Shown: piece after piece, positions 1 through 8,202 of the stretch
Layout: every line of letters starts with the position of its first letter
Numbering within the stretch: the stretch's first letter is position 1
Source of the DNA: Legionella tunisiensis
GTDB taxonomy: Bacteria; Pseudomonadota; Gammaproteobacteria; Legionellales; Legionellaceae
DNA: 35,777 nt
Assembly (NCBI RefSeq): GCF_000308315.1
Contig: NZ_CALJ01000072.1
Location: 1 to 35,777 of the forward strand
Direction: 5' to 3'
Translations under genes and position numbers: made by a program
Notes under the pieces: model-generated
Database searches by the model: none
Told to the model about the DNA's origin: nothing
Seen by the model: the letters and a program-made list of their open reading frames with translations, nothing else

Positions 1-68
1 TGCAACTTCCAATAATGCCATTATGACTTAATCGTTTATACTCGTCATTAAGATATATTAAGTAAATG

Positions 69-131
69 TTGTAAGAAATGTCTTACAAATCAAGATACAG
101 TTACTATCTTTGTACCGGAAGAAAATGGTAC
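69..131. other. Three consecutive stem-loops upstream of the first gene
   Basis: Three short hairpins follow one another. TTGTAAGA/TCTTACAA (69-88) is a perfect 8-bp stem with a 4-nt loop. AAGATA/TATCTT (92-110) has a 7-nt loop. GTACC/GGTAC (112-131) has a 10-nt loop. They lie 100-160 nt before the ATG at 232, so they could form a structured leader. The first could also be the terminator of a gene left of the window, but no T-run follows it. Confidence 0.35.
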
Positions 132-231
132 AGAAAGAAATGATAGGCTTTGGTCTGATCTACATTTGCTGTTATTTGTTAAAAATAATGATAATTTTGG
201 TTGAGAAATTAATTTTCTAAGGAAGGAAATA

Positions 232-621
232 ATGCTGGGATTTTTTAAGGATTTAAAGCCACACATGACTTTTACCAATTTTTGTATTATTTATAACGGT
301 CTTACGGGTTTAGCGGTTTTATATTCATTGTGGAATGATCCTGAAGCAGATCCCTCGGAATATGCAATAGATATTTCGATCCATGCACTGACTGCCGTAA
401 CGTTAATGTGTAAACAAGTTCCTGAGGCTGTTAAAACAGTTGTTGTAGCGTTAAATACTTATCGAGGATTCGATGCTTTATTTAAGACAATCACTTCTCT
501 CCCCTCTACAATTCCAGGGGCTGCAAATGCTGTGGATGTTCTTAACCATTGGTTTAATTTAAAAGAACTTGGAAAAGACGAGTCAGAGCAAAACAGACGA
601 GCAACTCAACACAGTATGTAA
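232..621 (+). CDS. Hypothetical protein, 129 aa
   Basis: Intact small gene of unknown function. The ATG at 232 has a good ribosome binding site (AAGGAAGG, about 5 nt upstream). The protein has two hydrophobic stretches: residues about 18-34 (YNGLTGLAVLYSLW) and a mixed helix around 48-75 (ISIHALTAVTLMCKQVP). The tail is charged and polar (KDESEQNRR). There is no clear signal peptide and I recognise no domain. It could be a small membrane-associated protein. It is not tightly linked to another gene: hipA converges on it from the right, with a terminator-like hairpin between them. It is one of the few genes here with no frame problem. Confidence 0.6.
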   Translation: MLGFFKDLKPHMTFTNFCIIYNGLTGLAVLYSLWNDPEADPSEYAIDISIHALTAVTLMCKQVPEAVKTVVVALNTYRGFDALFKTITSLPSTIPGAANAVDVLNHWFNLKELGKDESEQNRRATQHSM

Positions 622-636
622 ATGCTAAGCAGCTAT

Positions 637-665
637 GGTCGGGCTCCCATGGTAGCGGCCTGATC
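637..665. other. GC-rich stem-loop after the 129-aa gene
   Basis: GGTCGGGCT (637-645) can pair with the stretch ending GGCCTGATC (657-665), about 9 bp including G-U pairs, around a loop containing CCATGG. It sits 16 nt after the stop of the preceding gene. No T-run follows, so it is not a standard terminator. Confidence 0.25.
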
Positions 666-746
666 TATAGTCAGCTCAAAAAACTAATGAAGACGATTAA
701 GGACCACCAGTTAATTGTCTACCTGTTTAATGCGTAGTCATAAAGT

Positions 747-780
747 AACCAAGTATATCAAAGGCTTTGGTTCTTTTTTA
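747..780. terminator. Terminator-like hairpin between convergent genes
   Basis: AACCAA (747-752) pairs with TTGGTT (767-772) and is followed by a T-rich tract (TTCTTTTTTA). The inner CAAAGGCTTTG can form an alternative stem. It lies between the plus-strand 129-aa gene and the 3' end of minus-strand hipA, where a shared terminator would be expected. Confidence 0.4.
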
Positions 781-806
781 CTAAATAATAGTCTGATTTA
801 AAATAA

Positions 807-2023
807 TTATCCTTCTGACGTTTTCTGGAATCTTTGCAGTAATTTATCAGCGCGCTGCAATAGGGTGGAAGTAAATGGGCTATCCATTATATTTTTTGAA
901 TTTTGCTGATGAGATAAAGCACTTCTTTACACGCTAAGGCGCCAGATAACTGCGCTTCTTCTGCCATCTGTACAATGTGTCGTGGAAATAAAGCATCAAA
1001 ATCATATTTACTGCCAATTTTCATGGCCATTTTAGTAGCAAGAGTAGGGTAGTAGACAGTCGAAATCATATCGTAGAAAGGAGCCAGGCGAGTTTGTTGT
1101 CCCTGATAAAGCAAAGAGAAATTTTTACCATGAGCATCATTGTTGCCGATAATCAAATTAAATAGAATGCCTTGCAATAATTCTTTGATATCCATGATAG
1201 GGAGGCTTGATATTTCCCGTATGAGCTTAAAACAATCGCTAATTTGGGGACCTCCTTCTCGCTGATATTTCATGTCTGGACTAATGCCTATTGCCTGACA
1301 AAAATCTTCTTGATGGAGGCGTCGGATCCCTTTTTCTGTTTCAACTCGATCATAGCGTTTAACTAATAGATAAAGCGTATCATCCACATGATGGATTGAG
1401 GCATCCACAGCATTTAAGCCAATTTTTTTGCCAGGTTCAGACAGAAGCACTCATTTTCAATTAAAGAAGGAAAGTAATGATTGATTGGTTTTAAAATATG
1501 AGTGCTGGGAGCGCCATTCAGAGGTATAGCAATATTACCCTCGATGACGGCAACTGGAAGTTTATCTTGTGCGCCAGCCAACGATAAACGAATTCCATCT
1601 TCACCAGCTATCATCGGTCTTTGATGCATGGTTTGCAGAATGTCTAGTACGGCCTGTTTCTGGAGAATTTTATAATCTGGTTTTAGCTCTGTGAGTGGTG
1701 TGTTTTGAGGTAAGAGAATTACGGCTCCGGCACACTCACCACCAATAGCGGCTAAGAGAGCAAAATCATTTTTTCACTAATACCTAGTTGGCGGGCAATC
1801 GATGTACGCAAATGAGCTTCAGGTAAAAGCCCGCTAAAAAAGGACGGCATTGTCTTCCTGAATAAGGGGTATTTTGTAAAGGAAGTGAGCGTGATAGGGG
1901 AATATTTTTCTGGTTTTCCAGATAAGATTCAGTATAAACAAAACTCATATCACCATGCGTATCAATACTTAATTGACCTGCTATCTCTTGATGGAGATAG
2001 ACATCCAGTTTATGGTTGTTCAT
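807..2023 (-). CDS. hipA: HipA-type Ser/Thr kinase toxin (frame broken by four short homopolymers)
   Basis: Toxin of the HipBA pair. HipA kinases phosphorylate glutamyl-tRNA synthetase in E. coli; the target here is unknown. Rebuilt length is about 406 aa, near the usual 440. In order: N-subdomain 1 (GDMSFVYTESYL, then LSRSLPL), N-subdomain 2 (FALLAAIGGECAGA), a phosphate-binding loop (SLAGAQDKLPVA), the catalytic loop GNNDAHGKN and the metal-binding FYDMIST. Each of four frame breaks is cured by one base in an A/T run: 1836-1841, 1769-1774, 1423-1429 and 892-897. The last restores about 28 C-terminal residues and moves the stop to 807. The ATG overlaps the end of hipB by 14 nt, so the two are translationally coupled. 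A true HipS/HipT split was considered and rejected. Confidence 0.85.
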
Positions 2024-2237
2024 TTTCTAACTCCGCATGGGATAGGTGGAGTTGAATTCCGAGTACTTGCAGCACTTGCAATATTTTTCCAATTTGGCAG
2101 GTGGGTTTCCCATTTTCTAATTCAATAATAAAGCGCAATCCGGTTCCTGCCGTTAAAGCCAAATCTCTCTGAGTAACACCAAGCTTCTTACGAACCTTCC
2201 GAATAAACGCCCCTATCTTATCAGCGGATTGAATCAT
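2010..2237 (-). CDS. hipB: HipB-type antitoxin, XRE-family regulator, 75 aa
   Basis: Intact DNA-binding antitoxin expected to bind HipA and repress the hipBA promoter. A helix-turn-helix covers residues about 9-62: IGAFIRKVRKKLGVTQRDLA, then the recognition helix (TAGTGLRFIIELENGKPT) and a final helix (GKILQVLQVLGIQL). The C-terminus is short (LENEQP). It overlaps hipA by 14 nt, the standard antitoxin-first order. Three matching palindromes lie upstream (2253-2370) and are its probable operators. Confidence 0.88.
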   Translation of the reverse strand: MIQSADKIGAFIRKVRKKLGVTQRDLALTAGTGLRFIIELENGKPTCQIGKILQVLQVLGIQLHLSHAELENEQP

Positions 2238-2252
2238 CGTTTCTTCTTATAT

Positions 2253-2268
2253 GTTCCCGTACGGTAAC
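2253..2268. promoter_or_regulatory. Operator-like palindrome O1 upstream of hipB
   Basis: GTTCCCG-TA-CGGTAAC: 7-bp arms with one mismatch, 15 nt before the hipB start codon. It shares the core TTMCCG-NN-CGGKAA with two further sites at 2300-2317 and 2347-2370. Centres are 48 and 49 bp apart. Confidence 0.7.
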
Positions 2269-2299
2269 TTTACACCTTATTTAAAGAAAAACCAGAAAA

Positions 2300-2317
2300 T
2301 ATTCCCGAACGGGAATA
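2300..2317. promoter_or_regulatory. Operator-like palindrome O2 upstream of hipB
   Basis: TATTCCCG-AA-CGGGAATA: perfect 8-bp arms, the best of the three sites. Its centre is 48 bp from O1 and 49 bp from O3. It is the likely highest-affinity HipB site. Confidence 0.72.
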
Positions 2318-2346
2318 AATCGATGGTCTTTGCGATTTAAAGAATA

Positions 2347-2370
2347 GATATTACCGATCGGGAATATATC
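2347..2370. promoter_or_regulatory. Operator-like palindrome O3, next to the nitroreductase stop
   Basis: GATATTACCG-AT-CGGGAATATATC: a longer dyad with one core mismatch (TTACCG/CGGGAA), ending 4 nt from the nitroreductase stop codon at 2375-2377. It completes a regular three-site array that covers the whole gap upstream of hipB. Confidence 0.7.
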
Positions 2371-2374
2371 TGTA

Positions 2375-2977
2375 TTATTTCCACGTGAGAATTGTTGTTG
2401 GTTTATGAGATGAGGGCAACGTATTTTCTGCTGGCCAACCTATGATCATTGGAGCGATAGCTGTCATCCCCTCCGGAATTTCTAATTCGGCTTTCCATTC
2501 AGGCGAATTTAAGGCTGAAACAGCAAAACCAATGACACATGAGGCAAGACCATATGCAAGAGCAGAAAGCATTAAATTTTCGGCAGCTAACCAGCAGTCG
2601 GCTGTAGTAAAAGGGCCTTCAAAGGTTCCGTATATAACGATTAAAGTACTTGCATTATAAAATACGCTGAATTCTTTTTGTGTTGCCACATCAAGAATAT
2701 GCTTGATTTGTTGTGATTCGCTATTCTTGGCTTCGGCAACCAATAAAGCTTTCGCACTCTCTGACAAACGATCCAAGATATCCTTATCCTGAATTACCAC
2801 AAATGCTCTTGGTTCTTCATGAAGAGCAGTAGGGGCATGTACAGCCGCATCCAATAATTTATGAATGATGTTTGAATCAACTTTTTTGGGTAGATAATTA
2901 CGGACCGCGTGTCGTTTGTAGATGGCATCCATGATATCTATCGACATTTTATCTTTACTTAATTCTGAGTTTGCCAT
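2375..2977 (-). CDS. Nitroreductase-family FMN oxidoreductase, 200 aa
   Basis: Intact. Nitroreductase-fold enzymes bind FMN and use NAD(P)H to reduce nitro groups, quinones or related compounds; the physiological substrate cannot be read here. Evidence: IMDAIYKRHAVRNYLPKKV (residues about 15-33), the FMN phosphate-binding start of the family; APTALHEEPRAFVVI, the usual SP.N.QPW region in variant form; and a glycine-rich C-terminal part (LASCVIGF, IAPMIIGWP). About 200 aa is normal for the family. The ATG at 2977 has AGGAG 5 nt upstream. It sits upstream of hipBA on the same strand, but the operator array separates them. Confidence 0.85.
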   Translation of the reverse strand: MANSELSKDKMSIDIMDAIYKRHAVRNYLPKKVDSNIIHKLLDAAVHAPTALHEEPRAFVVIQDKDILDRLSESAKALLVAEAKNSESQQIKHILDVATQKEFSVFYNASTLIVIYGTFEGPFTTADCWLAAENLMLSALAYGLASCVIGFAVSALNSPEWKAELEIPEGMTAIAPMIIGWPAENTLPSSHKPTTILTWK

Positions 2978-3104
2978 AGCTACTCCTAGATAATTATTAT
3001 TTTTCCTATTGAGATAATTTTTTCATAATAGCTAGTAATGGAGTTTACCTAGTAAACTATGAACCACTCTTCTATACCAAATAATACGTTTTGCCACCGG
3101 ATTG

Positions 3105-4610
3105 TCAATTGTTCTTACTTATTTTAATAATAGATGGAATTGATTGGGCATAAGAAAGTGAATAGTTTAAGGCTCCTGTTGATTCGGCATGGATTCGATA
3201 CAATACTTGACCAGGTTCTACATGGGTTCCTATTTTTGCAAAAAACTCAAGGCCGGCCGCTGGATCAAAGGGAGCACCAGCTAATTTGGCTACTTTGGCC
3301 AGGTTTCTATTATCAATTTCTGACACCACTCCAGCATGTACAGCAACAATGTCATGTGTGAGAGAAGCTGTAGAGGGCTCTTTAAAGCCCCCTTGGGCGT
3401 TACAAATAGCTAAAAATTTTTTAGCGCAGAACCGTTTTCTAATAGCTGTTTTGCCAGTTTTTCCCCTTGACTATAAGATATTTTTTTTCCGAACGCCAAG
3501 ATCGTTGCAGCCAGTGCAATGGCTTTATTTTTTAAATCAATTGGTGCATCCGTCTTATTTTGTAAAACAGCCAGGATATCTTTGGCTTCTAAGGCGGGGC
3601 CAATGCCCACGCCCAGAGGTTGGCTCCCATCTGTCTTTATTACAAAAATATGAAGACCAATGGCCTTACCTACAATGGAAAATAATTTTAAGTTGTAAAA
3701 AGCGGCTTCCGAACGGATTTTTGCTGTAGGGCCCACAGGTATATCAATAAGAATATGTGTGGCACCGATAGCCGCTTTTTTGAAAGCACGGATGCAATCA
3801 TCTGTCCTTCTGGATCAAGATCTAACATGCGTTCAACTTTAATAATGATATCATCTGCAGGACTTAAACCCAGCGACCCGCCCCATACCATGCACCCGCC
3901 TTCCTGAGCCACCACATCCTTTATTTCTTTGCTGTCAAATTCACAGATGTCATGGTTTCAACTGTATCGGCGGTACCGGCTGGGGACGTAATAGCTCGTG
4001 ACGAGGACTTGGGTATAATGAGGCCTGCTGAGGCTACAATGGCAACTACTATAGGCGTTGTTCTATTACCAGGAATTCCTCCAACACTATGCTTATCAAC
4101 AATGATAGGAGAATCCCAATTCAATTGTTCCCCTGTTTTCACCATCGCTTGGGCTAAATAAATAATTTCTTGAATACTTAAATTATTGTGTGAGCAGGAC
4201 GTAATGAAACTGGCCAAATGAATATTCGAATATTTTCCAGCGACAATATCATGAATGATGGCATCAAATTCAGATGCAGACAGTTCATTTCCATGTATTT
4301 TAGAGCGCACATAACTTAACGAACTAACTGGTCTAAGATGCGATAAATCTATCTCATCACCTTCTTTGACACCTAACCGTTGCCAAGCGCTTTCCGACAA
4401 ACTGGCTTCACAGCTTTTTAATATATCGGATTGAACAATATACACCATTGCGATTAGCGAGCGATTGTTAAACGAAACCACAACTTGAGTTAAGGCATCA
4501 AATCCTTGTGATTTACAAATAAAACAATCCGCATGCAGGAAAATAATAAATTCTTGCAGTGTATCGATTCCTAATCTCACTAATTTGAGCTTAGTTGAGT
4601 GATTGTCCAA
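3105..4610 (-). CDS. Thymidine phosphorylase, type 2 / AMP phosphorylase-like (three frame breaks)
   Basis: Phosphorolysis of a pyrimidine nucleoside (or AMP, in the archaeal branch of the family) to base and sugar phosphate. Rebuilt length is about 502 aa. That matches the long type 2 subfamily with its extra N-terminal domain (residues about 1-85), not the 440-aa DeoA type. The phosphate-binding [11 protein letters not shown] and the family signature [15 protein letters not shown] are present, followed by GCMVWGG, and a C-terminal domain with [11 protein letters not shown]. Breaks lie near 3925-3935 and at the homopolymers 3776-3781 and 3417-3422; one added base at each restores the frame. 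The start is probably TTG at 4610 with AAGGA 9 nt upstream, as no ATG is available. It is divergent from the metallo-hydrolase at 4829. Confidence 0.85.
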
Positions 4611-4794
4611 AAATGGTTTTCCTTAATTCAGATCAGGGGTTATAAATTACACAATCTCACCGCTTAAAAATAGCTGTCAATCGCTAAATATTAATGTTAC
4701 CGTCATCGCCACCCTCAATTTTTTATCATTTTGCGAAATAGATATTACCTGTAAAAATATCTGAAAATTAAATAAAAGCATTATATGCATAAAC

Positions 4795-4800
4795 TATAAT
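4795..4800 (+). promoter_or_regulatory. Possible -10 element of the metallo-hydrolase gene
   Basis: A perfect TATAAT lies 28 nt before the ATG at 4829 in the 218-nt gap between divergent genes. No convincing -35 box is visible at the standard distance, so this is tentative. Confidence 0.3.
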
Positions 4801-4828
4801 TTAATAATTGAAAACAAAGGGTTGGCAA

Positions 4829-6185
4829 ATGCAGCTTACTTTCTTAGGTGCCACAGGGACTGTGACTGGTTCAAAATATTTACTTGAGCTAGATAATAAA
4901 AAATACTTGTCGATTGTGGTTTGTTTCAAGGGCTAAAAGATCTTCGGTTAAGAAATTGGAATCCTTTACCTTTTCAACCGTCTTCATTAGATGCTGTGGT
5001 TATCACCCACGCTCATATCGATCATAGTGGTTACTTACCACTTCTAGTTAAGAACGGATTTACAGGGCCTATCTATGCTACAAAAGCTACAAGGGAATTA
5101 TGTGCTATCTTGTTGCCTGATAGCGGGTATTTACAAGAAGAAGATGCCAAGCGTGCGAATAAATATGGTTATAGTAAACATCATCCCGCACTACCTTTAT
5201 ATACACAAAAAGATGCACTTGAGTCGTTAAAGCAATTTGAAATAGTCGATTATAATAAACCTTATCCTTTGTTAACGGATTGTGATTTTAGTTGGCATCG
5301 CGCAGGCCATATTCTTGGCTCCTCTTTTATTCAAGTAGAAAATCAAGCTATCAAGGTGTTATTCAGTGGTGATATTGGCCGTCTACATGATCCTATTATG
5401 AAACCTACAGAAATTATAACAACGGCTAATTATTTAATTCTTGAGTCGACTTATGGAAATCGGTTGCATGATAAAACTAATCCAGAAGAAGACATCGCAG
5501 CTATTGTAAACACAACCATTAGACGGGGAGGGTCAATTCTTATTCCTGCATTTGCAGTAGGGCGCGCCCAAAATATATTGTATTATTTATACCAGCTTAA
5601 AAAGAAAAACAGATTCCAGATTTGCCGATTTTTCTTGATAGTCCAATGGCAATTGATGCTACCGAGATATTGCTTGATAACAGGGATGAGCATCAGCTTA
5701 CTCGAGAGGAATGTCTTAATGTTTGTCGTATTGCAACTTATGTTAGAACAGTAGAAGAATCGATCGCTTTGAACCATCATGCCATGCCTAAAATTATTAT
5801 TTCAGCAAGTGGTATGATGACCGGTGGTCGTGTACTTCATCATTTAAAAGCCATTGCCCCTGATTATCGAAATACAATATTAATGACTGGCTTTCAAGCC
5901 GCAGGTACTCGTGGCGAGAAACTATTACATCACGCACAAACAATCAAAATCCATGGGCAGATGATTCCGGTCAATGCTCAAATAGCTGTACTTAATAATG
6001 CTTCAGCGCATGCGGATTATGAGGAAATTTTAAATTGGTTAAGGCATTTTAAAAGATCTCCACAAAAAATATTTTTAACGCATGGAGAGCCACAGGCTTC
6101 TATGGCGTTAAAACAGCATATTGAAACTGAATTAGGTTGGCATTGTGAGCTCCCAAATTACTTGGACAGAGTGGAGCTCACTTAA
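4829..6185 (+). CDS. MBL-fold / beta-CASP metallo-hydrolase, RNA-processing type (two frame breaks)
   Basis: Zinc-dependent hydrolase of the YSH1/CPSF73-like group with a C-terminal RNA-specificity domain; such proteins act as endo/exoribonucleases. Rebuilt length is about 452 aa, normal for the group. The N-terminus reads MQLTFLGATGTVTGSKYLLE. The zinc motif THAHIDHSG, further ligands in HILGSS and SGDIGR, and LESTYGNR follow. The beta-CASP part has FLDSPMAID; the C-terminal part has ISASGMMTGGR and LTHGEPQAS. One base is missing near 4915, just before DCGLFQG, and one in the A-run 5605-5609. ATG 4829 gives the family-typical N-terminus; its ribosome site is weak. Confidence 0.88.
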
Positions 6186-6334
6186 ATAAAAATAAGAGTA
6201 TGAAAAAGAGGCAAAAAATAAGGCTTGAAATTTTAGAACCATGATTGGGATTCATCGTTTATGAATTACCTAATTCAAAAGTAAACATGAAGGAATCTCA
6301 TGAAAGATAATTTTTAATTCAATATGTTTAGTTA

Positions 6335-6466
6335 ATGATCGGTTGCAGTGATAGGCCATTATCCGTTAGAGCTAAAATTTTTAGTAATTTACTTGCTGAT
6401 TTTTCAGGGTCAATTTTTCCTGTAAATCCTAAACATAAGACAGTTATAGAAAAAGCTGCAAAATAG
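6335..6466 (+). pseudogene. Relic of an acyl-CoA synthetase/Pat-type CoA-binding domain
   Basis: A 43-codon open stretch reads IGCSDRPLSVRAKIFSNLL and IFPVNPKHKTVIEKAAK. This is the pattern of the N-terminal CoA-binding domain of ADP-forming acyl-CoA synthetases and Pat-type protein acetyltransferases (GASDRPGSVG...NLL...YPVNPKH). Stop codons follow, but about 40 nt later another frame reads SVDDLLAVPIRLR, like the next motif of that domain. No downstream catalytic region is present. It is therefore a small decayed fragment inside the otherwise empty 6186-6683 gap. Confidence 0.5.
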
Positions 6467-6581
6467 TAAATTAAAGAATTAATTCTGTAGATGATCTATT
6501 AGCTGTACCTATTCGTTTGCGCAATACTTCATGAGTGATTCATTATTCATTTTTTCAGGCAATAGAGTTTTTTATATTTCA

Positions 6582-6590
6582 TGGTATAAT
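6582..6590 (+). promoter_or_regulatory. Extended -10 promoter of the StyA-like gene
   Basis: TGGTATAAT matches the extended -10 consensus TGnTATAAT. The -35 position is poor, as is common for extended -10 promoters. Transcription would start near 6597 and leave a leader of about 87 nt before the ATG at 6684. Confidence 0.45.
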
Positions 6591-6683
6591 TATTTTTCAT
6601 ATAGAACATTAATAGCTCTATAAACGTTTGTATATGCTCACTTATAATACATAACCAAGTGCTATAAAAAGGAACCATATTTT

Positions 6684-7901
6684 ATGACTCGTAAAATTGC
6701 AATAGTTGGAGCAGGTCAATCTGGCCTTCAATTAGCACTTGGTTTGTTAGCCAATCATTACAAAGTAACTTTGGTTACCGAACACGGTGATTATGAAAAT
6801 GGAAAAATTTTATCCAACCAAGTCATGTTTGATAATGCCCTTCAGCATGAGAGAGATTTGGACATTGATTTTTGGGAAAATGATGCACCTCAAAATACCT
6901 CAGTTACATTTACTATGGCAAAACCCGGTACTACCGAAATAGGAATTCAATGGAAAGGATTAGTTAAGAGACCTTTTCAAGCTGTTGATCAGCGATTAAA
7001 GTTTTCTCGCTGGTTGAAAAAAGTAGGTAAACTCGGCGGAGAAATCGTTATTCAAACAGCCACAGAAGAGACGTTAGAGGAACTAACTTATTCTCATGAC
7101 CTCACAGTCATAGCGAGTGGGAAGGGTAAGCTGTCTAAACTTTTTAAACGGGACAATGAACGCTCAATCCATACAAAACCACCGAGAATTTTGTCTTGTC
7201 TCTATGTTAATGGTATGGCTCCGATTCCTGCCAACCCTGGCGTTCGGATTGCAATTATCCCGGGCGTAGGAGAATACTTTACAGTGCCAGGGTTAACTCT
7301 GAATGGCACGTGTGAAATGATGTTGTTTGAGGGTTTGCCTGGAGGCCCATTTGATTGTTGGAAGGATGTTCAGTCTCCCGAACAACAATTAAATCGAGCT
7401 TTGGATATTTTGGAGAAATTCATTCCCTGGGAAGCAGAACGTTGTGCTCATATAAAGTTAACTGACTCAAATGCGACCTTAATGGGTGCTTATATACCGG
7501 AAGTCCGCCATCCTATTCATCAGTTATCTTCTGGTCGGGCAGTATTAGGGATGGGAGATGCTATTGTTTTAAATGATCCCATAGCGGGTCAAGGTGCTAA
7601 TAATGCTAGCAAATGCGCTAGAATTTATATGGATAGTATCATAACCAATCAAGAGAAACCATTCAATGAACTATGGATGCAAGGTGTATTTAATAATTTT
7701 TGGGCAGATGCTAAATGGAGTACAGCATTGTCTAACCTGCTATTACAATCTCCAGATCCACACTTGATTGATTTATTAGCTGCAGCAAGTCGTATGCCGA
7801 TGTTAGCTGACACGATAGCAAATGGATTTAATAATCCTAAAACATTATTTCCATGGGTTACTTCTCCAATCGAGATTGAGAAAATGATAACACCAGCTTA
7901 G
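6684..7901 (+). CDS. StyA-like (styrene/indole monooxygenase family) FAD monooxygenase, 405 aa
   Basis: Intact. Members of this family are FAD-dependent oxygenases fed with reduced flavin by a separate reductase (StyB type); they epoxidise styrene, indole or related aromatics. Evidence: the Rossmann FAD motif VGAGQSGLQLALGL at residues about 8-21, and the second flavin motif near the C-terminal third (AVLGMGDAIVLNDPIAGQGA). Length and order match StyA (about 415 aa). No StyB reductase is encoded in the window. RBS: AAGGAA about 11 nt before the ATG. It is followed by an inverted-repeat element and then a heme-oxygenase-like gene, which may be functionally linked. The substrate is unknown. Confidence 0.82.
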   Translation: MTRKIAIVGAGQSGLQLALGLLANHYKVTLVTEHGDYENGKILSNQVMFDNALQHERDLDIDFWENDAPQNTSVTFTMAKPGTTEIGIQWKGLVKRPFQAVDQRLKFSRWLKKVGKLGGEIVIQTATEETLEELTYSHDLTVIASGKGKLSKLFKRDNERSIHTKPPRILSCLYVNGMAPIPANPGVRIAIIPGVGEYFTVPGLTLNGTCEMMLFEGLPGGPFDCWKDVQSPEQQLNRALDILEKFIPWEAERCAHIKLTDSNATLMGAYIPEVRHPIHQLSSGRAVLGMGDAIVLNDPIAGQGANNASKCARIYMDSIITNQEKPFNELWMQGVFNNFWADAKWSTALSNLLLQSPDPHLIDLLAAASRMPMLADTIANGFNNPKTLFPWVTSPIEIEKMITPA

Positions 7902-7934
7902 CCAAGTAAATTTTGTATTATTTAATCTAAGACG

Positions 7935-8179
7935 GGTTTGGGAGTCGCTTTACAGATTTATCAGGTGGCATATATTTTGTAAACAATTAAAGCAACTAAT
8001 TCTTTTGGAGTAATAAGATTATCACTTAATAGCCACAGGAAAATTCAATACTGAATGCTTGTGCTATATGAGTAATAATCCCCTAAGTTAGCAGTGATTT
8101 TTGATTTACAGGAAAAAGCATGATTTTACTCATTGCATTATTTGTCGACTATAGAAATCCGTAAAGCGCCTCCCAAACC
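7935..8179. repeat. MITE-like element with 25-bp imperfect terminal inverted repeats
   Basis: The left arm 7935-7959 (begins GGTTTGGGAG, ends CAGATTT) and the right arm 8155-8179 (begins AAATCCGTAAAGC, ends CTCCCAAACC) are inverted copies matching at 23 of 25 positions. About 195 nt of AT-rich DNA without an open frame separates them. I see no clear target-site duplication and no other copy in the window. The structure suggests a small non-autonomous transposable element; a long-range regulatory hairpin is the alternative. The right arm ends 23 nt before the next ATG, so it lies in that gene's leader. Confidence 0.6.
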
Positions 8180-8202
8180 TCAACACATAAGGAGTATCAG
8201 TA

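Larger units (their letters stand above)
6186..6683. other. Intergenic region with gene relic and promoter
   Basis: This is a 498-nt gap with no intact gene. It holds the CoA-binding-domain relic (6335-6466, trace to about 6520) and, further right, an extended -10 promoter motif for the flavin monooxygenase. I see no RNA gene in it. Confidence 0.6.

Noticed and set aside
1784-2023. First hipA piece as a separate HipS protein of a HipBST system
   Set aside because: The 79-aa piece matches N-subdomain 1, but the following DNA (1630-1780) continues canonical HipA N-subdomain 2 in another frame without a start codon. The breaks sit in A/T runs like everywhere else in the window.
2442-2660. Plus-strand ORF of 72 aa
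   Set aside because: Antisense to the intact nitroreductase; no ribosome site or domain.
3286-3729. Plus-strand ORF of 147 aa
   Set aside because: Antisense to the thymidine phosphorylase C-terminal part, which carries conserved motifs on the minus strand.
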